64,000 nucleotides of DNA. Origin: Planctomycetota bacterium. Its GTDB lineage: Bacteria > Planctomycetota > Planctomycetia > Gemmatales > Gemmataceae. Every line of letters begins with the position of its first letter. Position 1 is the first letter of the stretch. The position numbers and the translations under genes were made by a program. This document shows, in pieces, positions 48,101-56,319 of this stretch. The notes beneath the pieces were generated by a model, which saw nothing but the letters and a program-made list of their open reading frames with translations, made no database searches and was not told where the DNA came from. The stretch lies in the NCBI GenBank assembly GCA_021809185.1, contig JAKBAI010000003.1, positions 1 through 64,000 of the forward strand, in the 5' to 3' direction.

Positions 48101-48603
48101 AATAATTCATCGCGGAGCTGGATGGTTGCATAGTTACTCAAATAGTTGGGCTTCCGGGATTTATCGGGGGAATAGAGATTAATCATCATCAGGATACTAG
48201 GCGATTTCTTTTTCACGCTGACCCCGCGACGATTCACTAGATCTGGTAGAATCGGTTGCGCCAAGGCGACACGGTTCTGGACCAAGAGCTGAGCCAGATT
48301 GAGATTGGTCCCCGATTTAAAGGTCACCGTGAGGGTGTAGGTGCCGTCATTGGTCGATTGGGAAGACATGTACATCATCCCTTCAACCCCGTTGACCTGC
48401 TGTTCGATAGGGGCCGCAACCGTATCAGCAACCGTTTGCGAATTCGCCCCTGGATAGTAAGCAGATACTTCTACCGTGGGTGGAGTGATATCGGGATATT
48501 GGGCAACTGGCAGTGTAAAAATCGCCAGCGATCCTCCCAGAGTAATCAGGATGGAAAGGACGGTAGCGAAGATCGGTCTATCGACAAAAAAACGAGCAAA
48601 CAT
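45109..48603 (-). CDS. RND multidrug/metabolite efflux permease (second of a tandem pair)
   Basis: This 1164-residue protein belongs to the AcrB/HAE1 RND family. TM4 carries the proton-relay Asp pair (D409-D410 in GIVVDDAIVVVEA) and TM10 the Lys in GLACKNAILIVEF. Porter-domain motifs such as PGANSQTVADTVAAPIEQQVNGVEGM are present in full. It is about 100 residues longer than AcrB. The excess is an insertion at about 505-595 between TM6 and TM7, with hydrophobic segments of its own. A His/Asp/Glu-rich tail (about the last 35 residues, including HADHLPHHE) is also unusual. It lies directly after the paralog at 48693 in one operon, as in MdtBC. Confidence 0.92.
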   Translation of the reverse strand: MFARFFVDRPIFATVLSILITLGGSLAIFTLPVAQYPDITPPTVEVSAYYPGANSQTVADTVAAPIEQQVNGVEGMMYMSSQSTNDGTYTLTVTFKSGTNLNLAQLLVQNRVALAQPILPDLVNRRGVSVKKKSPSILMMINLYSPDKSRKPNYLSNYATIQLRDELLRLNGIGDITILGQRDYSMRIWLDPEKLAARGLTASDVIRTIQQQNIQVAAGQIGQPPVAKGQPFQYTINTLGRLSTADQFSEMVIKTDNQGRLVRIRHVASVELGALNYDINCTLGGLPCAALSIYQLPGTNALKTAKLVRDKMDELKQRFPSGVDFKIVYDTTPFITESINEVFKTLRDAVILVAIVVLVFLQNWRSAIIPLIAVPVAIIGTFAAMAILNFSLNNLTLFGLVLAIGIVVDDAIVVVEAINHHIEHGMSPRDATIQAMDEVSGPVIAIGLVLTAVFIPCTFITGIVGEFFRQFALTIAISTLLSAFNSLTLSPALAALLLRRPDEQKAEALPGFGYFLIGSWIGWEFIPQSVTHFIETQIQPKLQQILNNSLNPILEEYIPPFFGAIVAGFVLWSLRHILNYLLVGFFYWFNRCFTLITRGYTFSVRYLLKISPLILLGFGGLLYQTYDSFMTTPTGFIPPQDKGYLIVNLRMRNSAALEQTDAIMLKMDEIARGIPGVKHTITLTGQSLLLGANAPNFGSMYVMLDEFHERAKKHLSADVIASQLQEAFDSQIDDGQIRVFGSPPVDGLGTAGGFKYVILDRINLGMDTLQDVGDQIVRAGNKNNPFVENLFSSFRADTPWYYLNIDRIQAKSLGVSISEVFNSLQSTFGALYINDFNRFGRTWQVTLQASEKYRESINDLKRVRIRSDRGAIVPLHTFAEVEQVNGPLLITRYNMYQAAFINGNPKQGVSTSEAISTIEEISNSKLIPSMKAEWTELTLLQLQAGNTAMFAFALAVVLVFLVLAAQYESWSLPLAVILVVPMCLLCAVSGVVIAEMDINIFTQIGFVVLVGLACKNAILIVEFAKQRRDAGSHFRQAILEACDLRFRPIMMTSFAFILGVVPLLVSEGAGAEMRQMLGTAVFSGMLGVTLFGIFLTPVFTFVIQWVLQKKQMITESSAIGDGSNQDTNAIANHHSDGSGHADHLPHHENGKPHDDSNGEYRGHH

Positions 48604-48692
48604 CTATAAGCAACCTGTTAAAAAAGTTAAATATCTTGAGGAACTGTAATTAGCAATTCTTTAAGCAATTAGTTTCGAATTTAAAATTTTTC

Positions 48693-51600
48693 TTATAAAT
48701 TTTTCTTATTGGAATTAATAAAAGATATATAGTTTAAGATACGGTTTAACTGAATTTTAGTATAGCGTAGCCAGCGTAACCGGCGTAGTTGTCGTAGGGG
48801 ACGTCTTCGGAGAAGGGCCGCGGAGCGGAAGGGTAAGCTTCCTATGAATGTAAGCGTAGAAATAAGCACGGAGCGGCCACGGTTCCATAACAACCGCGGT
48901 AATTGTCGTATTTTGATATCGCGCGTCCGATCGACAATAGAGAAAAACACCGGGGTGAGAATAACCCCGAAGAGAGTGACGCCGATCATACCGCTAAAAA
49001 CAGCAAGTCCTACAGCTCGCCGCATTTCTGATCCTGCTCCACTAGAACTAAGCAGGGGAACGACCCCAAGAATGAAGGCAAACGAGGTCATCATGATTGG
49101 GCGAAAACGCAGTTTACAGGCATTTAGGATAGAGTCGTATCGGGATTTTCCAGATTCTCTCTCAAATTTCGCAAATTCGACAATCAAAATGGCATTTTTG
49201 CAGGCCAGCCCGATTAGAACAACAAAACCGACCTGGGTAAAGATATTGATCTCACTATCTTTGATGGCAACCCCGATAATAGATCCGAGCACACACATCG
49301 GGACAACTAGAATTACGGCCATTGGCAGAGACCAGCTCTCATATAGAGCCGCTAATACCAAAAAGACGACAATAACCGACATCCCAAAGATCAACAAACC
49401 GGTGTTCGTCGATATTCGTTCCAGATAAGTGAGTTCGGTCCATTCAAAACCCATGGAGGTAGGTAGTTCCTCATTGCAAATCTCTTCAAAAAGGGCGATA
49501 CCATCCCCGGAAGAGATTCCCTGAGCAAATGCTCCATTGATAGCCGCAGCTAAGCGAGTATTATAACGAGTAATCACATGGGGACCGTTGATCATCTTGA
49601 TCGCGGCAAAAGAGGATAACGGTACCATATTGCCATATTTATTGCGCACGCGGATCTTTTTGAAATCTTCGACCTGGTCTCGGTGCTGCGCATCCCCTTG
49701 GACCACGACCTGCCAGTTACGGCCAAACAGATTAAAATCGTTGACATAACGAGAACCCAGAGTCGATTGCAAAGTGATCCAGAGATCGATGAGATCAATC
49801 CCCTGAGAGACACATTTCGAGCGATCGATATCCAAGAAAAGTTGTGGCGAATCGGTACTGAAAACAGTAAACAAACTCAATAACTTCCCTTTTTGTTGGC
49901 GGCCAACTTCAATGACGTGATCGGTTTGTTTTTGCAGATTTTTCAAAGTGCCTTCCCCGCGTTCTTCGATCATGAGTCGAAACCCACCTGCTCGACCAAG
50001 CCCGGAAACGGGGGGCGGAGCAAAAATATTCACCGTTGCTTCGGGAATCTCCGTAGCGAACCTTTTACGCAATTTGTTGAGAATAGCGTCTCCGGTTTCA
50101 TCCGGTTTGGTTCGCTGACTAAAGTCTTTCAAGATGATAAACATCGAACCAAATGGAGACCCGTAAGCGCTGAGCAAAAAGGAGTTCCCTGCTACGGAAT
50201 TGACATTCTTGACTCCCGGGGTTTCCAAAGCAATTTTTTCGAGCTGAGCAATGACATTTCGGGTTCTTTCTACCGAAGAGGCATCGGGTAACTGAATGCT
50301 TGCTAAGAAATACCCTTTGTCCTGCGAGGGGATAAATCCGGTCGGTAGCTGTTGATATTGCCAGAAGGTAAAACTGACGAGGCCGCCATAAATAACTAAA
50401 ACAAAGAGACTCAGGCGAACGGCATAACGGACCAAACTTAAATAACTTTTAGTAGTGAGACGAAAGCCAAAATTGAATAATCGGAAAAACCAGCCCAGGC
50501 AAAAATCCATGATCTTGGTGAGTAGATCCCGTTTTTCCGATTTTGGTCGCAGTAATAGAGCCGCTAAGGCCGGACTCAGGGTAAGCGAGTTCAGAGTGGA
50601 GATTATCGTCGATATTGCAATCGTTAAGGCAAATTGGCGAAAGAATAATCCCACCAGCCCCGAAATAAACGCCGCAGGAATAAAGACCGCACTGAGTACC
50701 ACACCAACGGCGACCACGGCTCCAGAAACTTCTTCCATCGCTTTACGTGCAGCCAAACGCGGCGGTAATCCAGATTCTATATGATGTTCAACCGCTTCGA
50801 CAACCACAATCGCATCATCAACCACAATACCGATGGCAAGCACTAATCCAAACAGGGTTAAATTATTTAGACTGAACCCGACCAAATACATTGCTGCAAA
50901 AGTGCCGATAATAGCAACAGGGACGGCAAGGAGCGGTATTAATGCCGAGCGCCAGCTTTGCAGAAAAACAAGAACCACGATCGAAACGAGAATAATAGCA
51001 TCTCGTAAAGTGTTCACCACTTCGCGTAACGATTCACGAATAAAAGGGGTTGTATCGTATCCAATATCGTATTGTAAACCTTTGGGAAAATCTTCGGCCA
51101 GTTCTTTCATCTTCGCTTTAATCAGATCAGCTGTTTCCAAAGCGTTCGCATCCGCGAGCTGAAACACCGCTAACCCAACGGTAGGTTTGCTATCGAAGCG
51201 ATTAATAATATCTTCGCTGCGGGCGCCAAGAGTCACACGGCCAATATCTTTAATTCGCACCAATTGTCCCTTGGGCGTTGCTTTGACAACGATTTGTTCG
51301 AAATCTTCTATTTTGACTAGCCGGCCTTTGGTGTGTAATACCATCTGCAGGGGCTGGCCGCGCGGAATCGGTGACTGCCCAATTTGCCCCATCGCGACCT
51401 GGATGTTTTGATCTCTCAGTGCATCTACCACATCTTCCGATTCCAGGCCCCGAGCTGCGAGTTTTTCTGGATCGACCCAGATTCGCATACTGAAATCACG
51501 CTGGCCAAACAGCAAAATATCACTGATTCCCGGAAGACGAGCCAATTCATCGCGCACATTCATATAGGCATAGTTACTGACATATAACTGATCATAGAGG

Positions 51601-52043
51601 CCTGAAGGGCAATTCAGACTGACCGTCAATAAAATATCAGGGGAACGTTTCCGGGTGGTTACCCCAGTTTGCTTAACAACATCGGGTAAGTTCGGCAGTG
51701 CAAGATTGACACGGTTTTGCACCAGAACCAGAGCCGTATTTAAATCGACGCCAATCTCAAAAGTTACGGTCAGAGTATAGGAGCCATCATTCGTACATTG
51801 CGAACTCATATAGAGCATCTGCTCGACACCATTCACCTGTTGCTCAATTGGAGCAGCAATCGTTTCAGCAACAACTTGAGTACTTGCGCCTGGATAATTG
51901 CAATCGACCTGAATGGTTGGAGGTACGATGGGAGGATATTGTGCCAGCGGTAATTGGAAAGCAGCAAGGGCGCCAGCGAGGGTAATCAAAATGGAAATTA
52001 CCGAGGCAAATATCGGTCGATCAATGAAAAAGTGCGAAAACAC
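48693..52043 (-). CDS. RND multidrug/metabolite efflux permease (first of a tandem pair)
   Basis: The 1116-residue AcrB/HAE1-type permease starts at a GTG at 52043, preceded by AAGGATC. The Asp pair D409-D410 in TM4 and the Lys in GLACKNAILIVEFAK are present, so it should pump with the proton gradient. The fold is normal up to about residue 1045. After that comes an Arg-rich tail of roughly 70 residues (LLRRRPLRQLRRLRWLRY), coded by short GTAGCCAGCGTAACC-like repeats, which looks like a frame running into repeated DNA. The next RND gene begins 89 bases after its stop. Probably forms an assembly with it, like MdtB with MdtC. Confidence 0.93.
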   Translation of the reverse strand: MFSHFFIDRPIFASVISILITLAGALAAFQLPLAQYPPIVPPTIQVDCNYPGASTQVVAETIAAPIEQQVNGVEQMLYMSSQCTNDGSYTLTVTFEIGVDLNTALVLVQNRVNLALPNLPDVVKQTGVTTRKRSPDILLTVSLNCPSGLYDQLYVSNYAYMNVRDELARLPGISDILLFGQRDFSMRIWVDPEKLAARGLESEDVVDALRDQNIQVAMGQIGQSPIPRGQPLQMVLHTKGRLVKIEDFEQIVVKATPKGQLVRIKDIGRVTLGARSEDIINRFDSKPTVGLAVFQLADANALETADLIKAKMKELAEDFPKGLQYDIGYDTTPFIRESLREVVNTLRDAIILVSIVVLVFLQSWRSALIPLLAVPVAIIGTFAAMYLVGFSLNNLTLFGLVLAIGIVVDDAIVVVEAVEHHIESGLPPRLAARKAMEEVSGAVVAVGVVLSAVFIPAAFISGLVGLFFRQFALTIAISTIISTLNSLTLSPALAALLLRPKSEKRDLLTKIMDFCLGWFFRLFNFGFRLTTKSYLSLVRYAVRLSLFVLVIYGGLVSFTFWQYQQLPTGFIPSQDKGYFLASIQLPDASSVERTRNVIAQLEKIALETPGVKNVNSVAGNSFLLSAYGSPFGSMFIILKDFSQRTKPDETGDAILNKLRKRFATEIPEATVNIFAPPPVSGLGRAGGFRLMIEERGEGTLKNLQKQTDHVIEVGRQQKGKLLSLFTVFSTDSPQLFLDIDRSKCVSQGIDLIDLWITLQSTLGSRYVNDFNLFGRNWQVVVQGDAQHRDQVEDFKKIRVRNKYGNMVPLSSFAAIKMINGPHVITRYNTRLAAAINGAFAQGISSGDGIALFEEICNEELPTSMGFEWTELTYLERISTNTGLLIFGMSVIVVFLVLAALYESWSLPMAVILVVPMCVLGSIIGVAIKDSEINIFTQVGFVVLIGLACKNAILIVEFAKFERESGKSRYDSILNACKLRFRPIMMTSFAFILGVVPLLSSSGAGSEMRRAVGLAVFSGMIGVTLFGVILTPVFFSIVDRTRDIKIRQLPRLLWNRGRSVLISTLTFIGSLPFRSAALLRRRPLRQLRRLRWLRYTKIQLNRILNYISFINSNKKNL

Positions 52044-52258
52044 AAATGATCCTTAGTTATGATTCTACTTCCCTGCCAGAATTTAAGTCCATATTCTTAA
52101 TTATCTGCTCGGGAATTTTTTTAAGAGTAAAACTGTTACTTAGAAGTCCCTTTTTCGATGGATGGCCAATTCTCTTTAGATTCAAACCCATTAAATCAAG
52201 AAACATATATTATGTAGAAGTAATGCAGAATTTAAGGAAAACCGCCGAAATCATCATC

Positions 52259-52297
52259 TCATGATCATTATTCATGATCACCTCTCATGATCACTTT
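52259..52297. repeat. Three 13-base tandem repeats starting TCATGATCA
   Basis: TCATGATCA occurs at 52259, 52272 and 52285, exactly 13 bases apart, in the spacer between the adaptor and first RND gene. The array ends directly at the adaptor's stop codon (52298-52300). Each unit contains the palindrome TGATCA, so it could also be a protein-binding site. Confidence 0.75.
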
Positions 52298-53782
52298 TCA
52301 TTTGCCACGATGCTCGATCGGTTTGAGCACTCGAGGTTCCGGCAGTTTTTCCAATTCGGAATCGGTATTCGAAGTCGATTTTTTCTTACCCGAATTTTTA
52401 TCAGTCTTTTTAGCTGTTGTAGAATTTTCTTCTACATTATTCATTTTCGATTTCATCTCTTTTTCCCAAGTTTGCTGTTTCGTTGCGTTATCTTTGTTGC
52501 TGTCATTGTTCGATGGTGGAATGGGATCTTTGCTTGATTTTTTATCTTTGCTCTTAGCTCCAACATACGGTTTGGGAATCACCTTCGAATCAGGTCGAAC
52601 GCGCTGGATGCCGGTAACGATCACTCGTTCATTCGGTTTCAACCCACTTTCGATAACCCGCATATCTTTATGCAATAAGCCAACTCCAACTGTACGGTAT
52701 TCCACAACATCTTGATCATTGACAACATACACGAATCTTTGCCCTTGATCAGATCCGAGAGCCATTTCTGGAATCATCAGAGCAGAATGTTCCCGACCGA
52801 TCGGAAGTCGAACGCGCACAAACAATCCTGGGGAAAGAAAATGATTGCGATTGTCGATCTCTGCTCGGAGATTTAGAGTGCCTGAATTAACGTCAACTCG
52901 ATTATCCGTAAAATTAATGAAGCCGGTGAGTGGGAAACCTTCATCATCGGCCAGACCGATCTGTACATCGATTCTTGCTTTTTGTACAGAGGGGATCGTT
53001 CCCTTAAAAACCAATCGGCGTAATCGTAATAGAGTTCGCTCATCGACATCAAAATAAGCATACATGGGATCGAGAGAGACTAGGGTTGTCAGAATTGTCT
53101 CATCGGCCTTAACGAGATTACCGGGATCGAATTGTCGCCTACTGATTCGCCCAGAAATGGGGGCAGTAATTTTGCAGAAACTTAAATTGAGTTCCGCGGT
53201 TTTCAGATCGGCTCGAGCAGAATCTAACGTGGCCTGTGCCTGAAGTTGATCCCCAGTAATTTTCTGTAATTCCTCTGTACTAACTGCACCACGCGGTTGT
53301 AAAGCCTTGGCTCGACTAAGATCTAGATTAAGTCGGGAGAGCAAAGCCTCATTCTGCGCAACGGTTGCTTTGGCGTGGTCTCGTGTCGCTTCATAAGGGC
53401 GTGGATCGATCGTAAAAAGGACATCCCCTTCATTTACCAGACTTCCATCTTTGAAATTCGCTGTTAAGATATATCCCGTTGCTCGTGGACGAATATCTAC
53501 CGTGTATTGAGATTTGGTTTGACCAATAAAATCTTCAAAATCAACCACCTTGGTAGTCACCGGCTTGAGAACAAAAACGGTTGGCGATTGTGCTGCTGCT
53601 GCCGCTGGTTTATTTTTCTTACAGCCACTTAATGAAACCATAACAAATATGAGGAGAATTACCCAACGATGCGTCCATCGTATTTGCAGCTCACAACCGA
53701 AAGTGGAGGATCGATTCCTGATTTTGCAATCCCTGTCCTCTGTTTTGATCTTGCTTAAACGGTGGGGGTTTTGATTCGTCAT
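52298..53782 (-). CDS. RND efflux adaptor (membrane fusion) lipoprotein
   Basis: The 494-residue HlyD/AcrA-type adaptor has a lipoprotein signal (lipobox LSGC near 51-54, after a basic 35-residue n-region). A biotinyl-lipoyl half-motif (RATGYILTANFKDGSLVNEGDVLF), a coiled-coil hairpin (about 120-190) and the second lipoyl half (KITAPISGRISRRQFDPGNLV) follow. Barrel and membrane-proximal domains run to about 410. The last 80 residues are a Lys/Ser/Asn-rich tail with no known role. GGAAAG lies close upstream of the ATG. It is the first gene of an operon with the two RND permeases. Confidence 0.92.
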   Translation of the reverse strand: MTNQNPHRLSKIKTEDRDCKIRNRSSTFGCELQIRWTHRWVILLIFVMVSLSGCKKNKPAAAAAQSPTVFVLKPVTTKVVDFEDFIGQTKSQYTVDIRPRATGYILTANFKDGSLVNEGDVLFTIDPRPYEATRDHAKATVAQNEALLSRLNLDLSRAKALQPRGAVSTEELQKITGDQLQAQATLDSARADLKTAELNLSFCKITAPISGRISRRQFDPGNLVKADETILTTLVSLDPMYAYFDVDERTLLRLRRLVFKGTIPSVQKARIDVQIGLADDEGFPLTGFINFTDNRVDVNSGTLNLRAEIDNRNHFLSPGLFVRVRLPIGREHSALMIPEMALGSDQGQRFVYVVNDQDVVEYRTVGVGLLHKDMRVIESGLKPNERVIVTGIQRVRPDSKVIPKPYVGAKSKDKKSSKDPIPPSNNDSNKDNATKQQTWEKEMKSKMNNVEENSTTAKKTDKNSGKKKSTSNTDSELEKLPEPRVLKPIEHRGK

Positions 53783-54598
53783 ATCTATCTTTCCAATTCA
53801 CTGAAAATTCCAGTAGCTAAATTCTCAATTCACATTAATTAAAATTGTCAGTAATTTTGCGCTTAATCCGAGATTATCCATTCATAAAAATTCATTGAAT
53901 GCGCCTCTGAAAGGCGAGATATAAAGGGGCAATTTCGGATTTAGTTGTTCGTGTTAAATCTCTATATTGGGTCTCTATATTGGGTTGTAAGATTCATTTT
54001 TTCTTTATCGATCCAGATTTTTTTCCAGCTTTGAATAACCTTTATTCAAAGCAAGATCTTAAAAGAACTAAAAATTACCCTTGGTGGCATTTTATTCTCG
54101 ATGCCATTTTATTTATATTGATCATTATATTATAATACTGACTGGTCAGTTTCATTATTAGTCAAAAAAAAATAATTTTTCTAATTCTACACTCTAGACG
54201 GACTTAAAATTTACTCATTCAATCTCAATTAAGGGTAATTTTTGGGGATTATTAACGAATATGATAAATTTTATAGCGTGAAGGGATGAAGTTGATCAAG
54301 AATGAAGATATTTGATTAATTATTATATAAAATAAATATTAATATTAATTCTTTTTTGAAATTAATAGACTACGTTAGAATAATCCTATTAGGAGTATTG
54401 TATGATGAAAGAATAATTCAAATGTAGTTCAAAATATTAGTTTCAACGAATCTATCCCAAGATGAAAACAGCTAAATACTTATTGAAGAATTCATTAGCG
54501 AAGAATTCATTAACCAAGAATAGACTGAATAGCTGGCGGAAATTGCTAAAATATTTTGGTGATTGAGTAAGTCAAAATGAATTTTTGGGAAAAAATTG
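53783..54598. other. Divergent promoter region of the efflux operon and the NIF3 gene
   Basis: An 816-base AT-rich spacer lies between divergent genes. On the minus strand, two overlapping TATAAT hexamers (54124-54129 and 54129-54134) lie beside the operator-like palindrome at 54137. They would start the efflux mRNA about 340 bases before the adaptor ATG, a long leader. Near 54480-54525 GAAGAATTCATTA recurs twice. No other gene is seen. Confidence 0.5.
54137..54150. promoter_or_regulatory. TetR-like operator palindrome upstream of the efflux operon
   Basis: ACTGAC-TG-GTCAGT is a 14-base palindrome with 6-base arms. It abuts TATAAT boxes that read toward the adaptor gene. Similar GACYGGTC-type palindromes are common operators for TetR/AcrR repressors of RND pumps. 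No TetR-type gene is present in the window, so any regulator would act from elsewhere. A purely structural reading is also possible. Confidence 0.5.
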
Positions 54599-55738
54599 AT
54601 GGCAACAGAGCAAGTGACATTACGAACGACCATACAAACGATTGTAGATGAGATGGAGCGAATTGCTCCGCTTTCCTTAGCTGAAGGATGGGACAATGTC
54701 GGGTTGTTGATAGGGGATCGCCAGAGTCCGGTACAAAAAATCATCACTTGTCTGACGATTACGCGAGAGGTAGTGCAAGAAGCTGTACGAGAAGGGGTCC
54801 AAATGATTATCACCCATCATCCCATTCTTTTCAAGCCAGTAAAACAACTCGTGATGGATCGCCCAGAAAGTCGAATGGTTTGCGAAATGATTCAAAAAGG
54901 GATAGCGGTGTATTCCGCGCATACCGCGTTTGATAATTCGGTTGGAGGGATAAATGATTGGTTAGCGCAAAAATTGGAATTGGTAGATACGCGAGCATTA
55001 AGACCAAGAGCGGGGGAGATGAAAGTCAAACTGGTAGTTTATGTGCCCGTTAGCGATTTGAATAAAGTTGCCGATGCCATTTTTGCGGCGGGAGCAGGTG
55101 TTATCGGAGAATACAAAGAATGTAGTTTTCGATTGGCGGGAGTGGGTACATTCTATGGTAGCGAACAGAGCAATCCGAGTCTTGGTCAAAAAGGGAGGCG
55201 CGAAGAGGTGCAAGAGTATAGACTGGAAGCAGTGGTTCCGCAGAGTAATCTCCAAGCCGTTGTTCAGGCAATGCGATTAGTGCATTCGTATGAAGAGCCT
55301 GCTTTTGATGTCTACCCATTGCAAACGGTTACTAGTCCATCGATTGGAGCAGGTCGTATAGGTCGATTACCCGAAAAACGATCCCTGGAATCGTTAGCTC
55401 TTCATTTGGGGAAAGTGCTTAAAGCTCCAGGAGTGCAGCTCGTGGGGGACCGACAGCAATCGGTTCAGGAAATTGCCATTGCATGTGGGGCTGCAGGGGA
55501 ATTTTTGTCCGATGCGATTCGCGCAAAAGCCGATGTTTTTGTAACCGGGGAGATGCGCTTTCACGATCTGCTCTTAGCTAAAGAAAGTCGTGTCGGGGTG
55601 GTATTACCTGGCCACTATGCTAGTGAGCATCCCGCGATGATGGCTCTAGCGGATCGTCTTCAAGAGAAGTTTCCTGATTTAATTATTCGGCCCAGTTATG
55701 AAGAGTGCGAACCTATTTCTATTCTCCCCATTCTCTAA
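54599..55738 (+). CDS. NIF3/YqfO-type dinuclear metal-centre protein
   Basis: The ATG at 54599 gives 379 residues. NIF3 motifs are all present: GWDNVGLLIGD, MIITHHPILFKPVKQL (metal-binding His pair), VYSAHTAFDNSVGGINDWLAQKL, and at the end GEMRFHDLLLAKESRVGVVLPGHYASEHPAM (residues about 317-347). A YqfO-like insert, about 140-240, separates the halves (YKECSFRLAGVGTFYGSEQSNPSLGQ). Family members form hexameric toroids with a dinuclear site and have been linked to GTP cyclohydrolase activity, but the role is unsettled. No partner gene is adjacent. Confidence 0.93.
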   Translation: MATEQVTLRTTIQTIVDEMERIAPLSLAEGWDNVGLLIGDRQSPVQKIITCLTITREVVQEAVREGVQMIITHHPILFKPVKQLVMDRPESRMVCEMIQKGIAVYSAHTAFDNSVGGINDWLAQKLELVDTRALRPRAGEMKVKLVVYVPVSDLNKVADAIFAAGAGVIGEYKECSFRLAGVGTFYGSEQSNPSLGQKGRREEVQEYRLEAVVPQSNLQAVVQAMRLVHSYEEPAFDVYPLQTVTSPSIGAGRIGRLPEKRSLESLALHLGKVLKAPGVQLVGDRQQSVQEIAIACGAAGEFLSDAIRAKADVFVTGEMRFHDLLLAKESRVGVVLPGHYASEHPAMMALADRLQEKFPDLIIRPSYEECEPISILPIL

Positions 55739-55955
55739 GTTAACCAATTTATGCCTGGATCTAATCTGCCCAACTTTCGAATTTTCTGCCTGGTTTCATT
55801 TCTGGAACGGAAAAGGCAAAATAAGCAATATTCGTGTGATGAGTTTTGCTCTCGATAATTTATTTTTTCTCTTTAATTTTCATGAATTTGCTCTTGAAGG
55901 AATGACGAAAACAAGGTAATTGGAAGAAAAATGAACGATTGTTTGAAAGAGACTC

Positions 55956-56225
55956 ATGAAACAGCGAACCTGGTTGATAATAGTGGTATTCGGCGCTTTG
56001 ATTCCATTGGGGTCGATCTATTATTTTACAGGTGGATCCAAGAAAGCGGCAGCTTATCATTCGAATTTAGAAGATCAGAACGCGGAATGGGAATGTACAA
56101 GCCAGGGAACAGAGGATTTAACAACGGAAAATCAAAGCTCTCATCGGAAACCGCTCAGCGATGCGGAGTGGCGCTATCGACTGGGTAAGCCAGGTCATTG
56201 GCGTTATGTAATGCTTTATAAATAA
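55956..56225 (+). CDS. Small single-pass membrane protein, function unknown
   Basis: The 89-residue product has one hydrophobic segment (about 6-24, LIIVVFGALIPLGSIYYF) and a short hydrophilic domain rich in Glu, Asn and Arg that ends RLGKPGHWRYVMLYK. GAAAGAGA lies just before the ATG. A second frame at 55931-56188 overlaps it on the same strand; I prefer this one because of its membrane anchor, typical for real small proteins. No family is recognised. Confidence 0.55.
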   Translation: MKQRTWLIIVVFGALIPLGSIYYFTGGSKKAAAYHSNLEDQNAEWECTSQGTEDLTTENQSSHRKPLSDAEWRYRLGKPGHWRYVMLYK

Positions 56226-56247
56226 TCGGTCTAAATAGTACCGATCG

Positions 56248-56283
56248 GCCCCGAGCAGCTATGGAAGGTTTGTTGATCGGGGC
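56248..56283. terminator. Stem between convergent genes (weak terminator candidate)
   Basis: GCCCCGA (56248-56254) pairs with TCGGGGC (56277-56283) across 22 bases. There is no T run on the plus side. It lies between the small membrane protein gene and the convergent MATE gene. Confidence 0.4.
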
Positions 56284-56319
56284 ATGAAAATTATATCTTA
56301 TCAGTTCGTGCTTAAGAAT

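Noticed and set aside
45109-52043. The two RND genes as one gene broken by a frameshift
   Set aside because: Both carry a complete set of twelve helices, proton-relay residues and their own start sites, so they are tandem paralogs.
55931-56188. 85-codon ORF overlapping the small membrane protein
   Set aside because: No hydrophobic segment or domain; the overlapping frame at 55956 has a credible membrane anchor and ribosome site.
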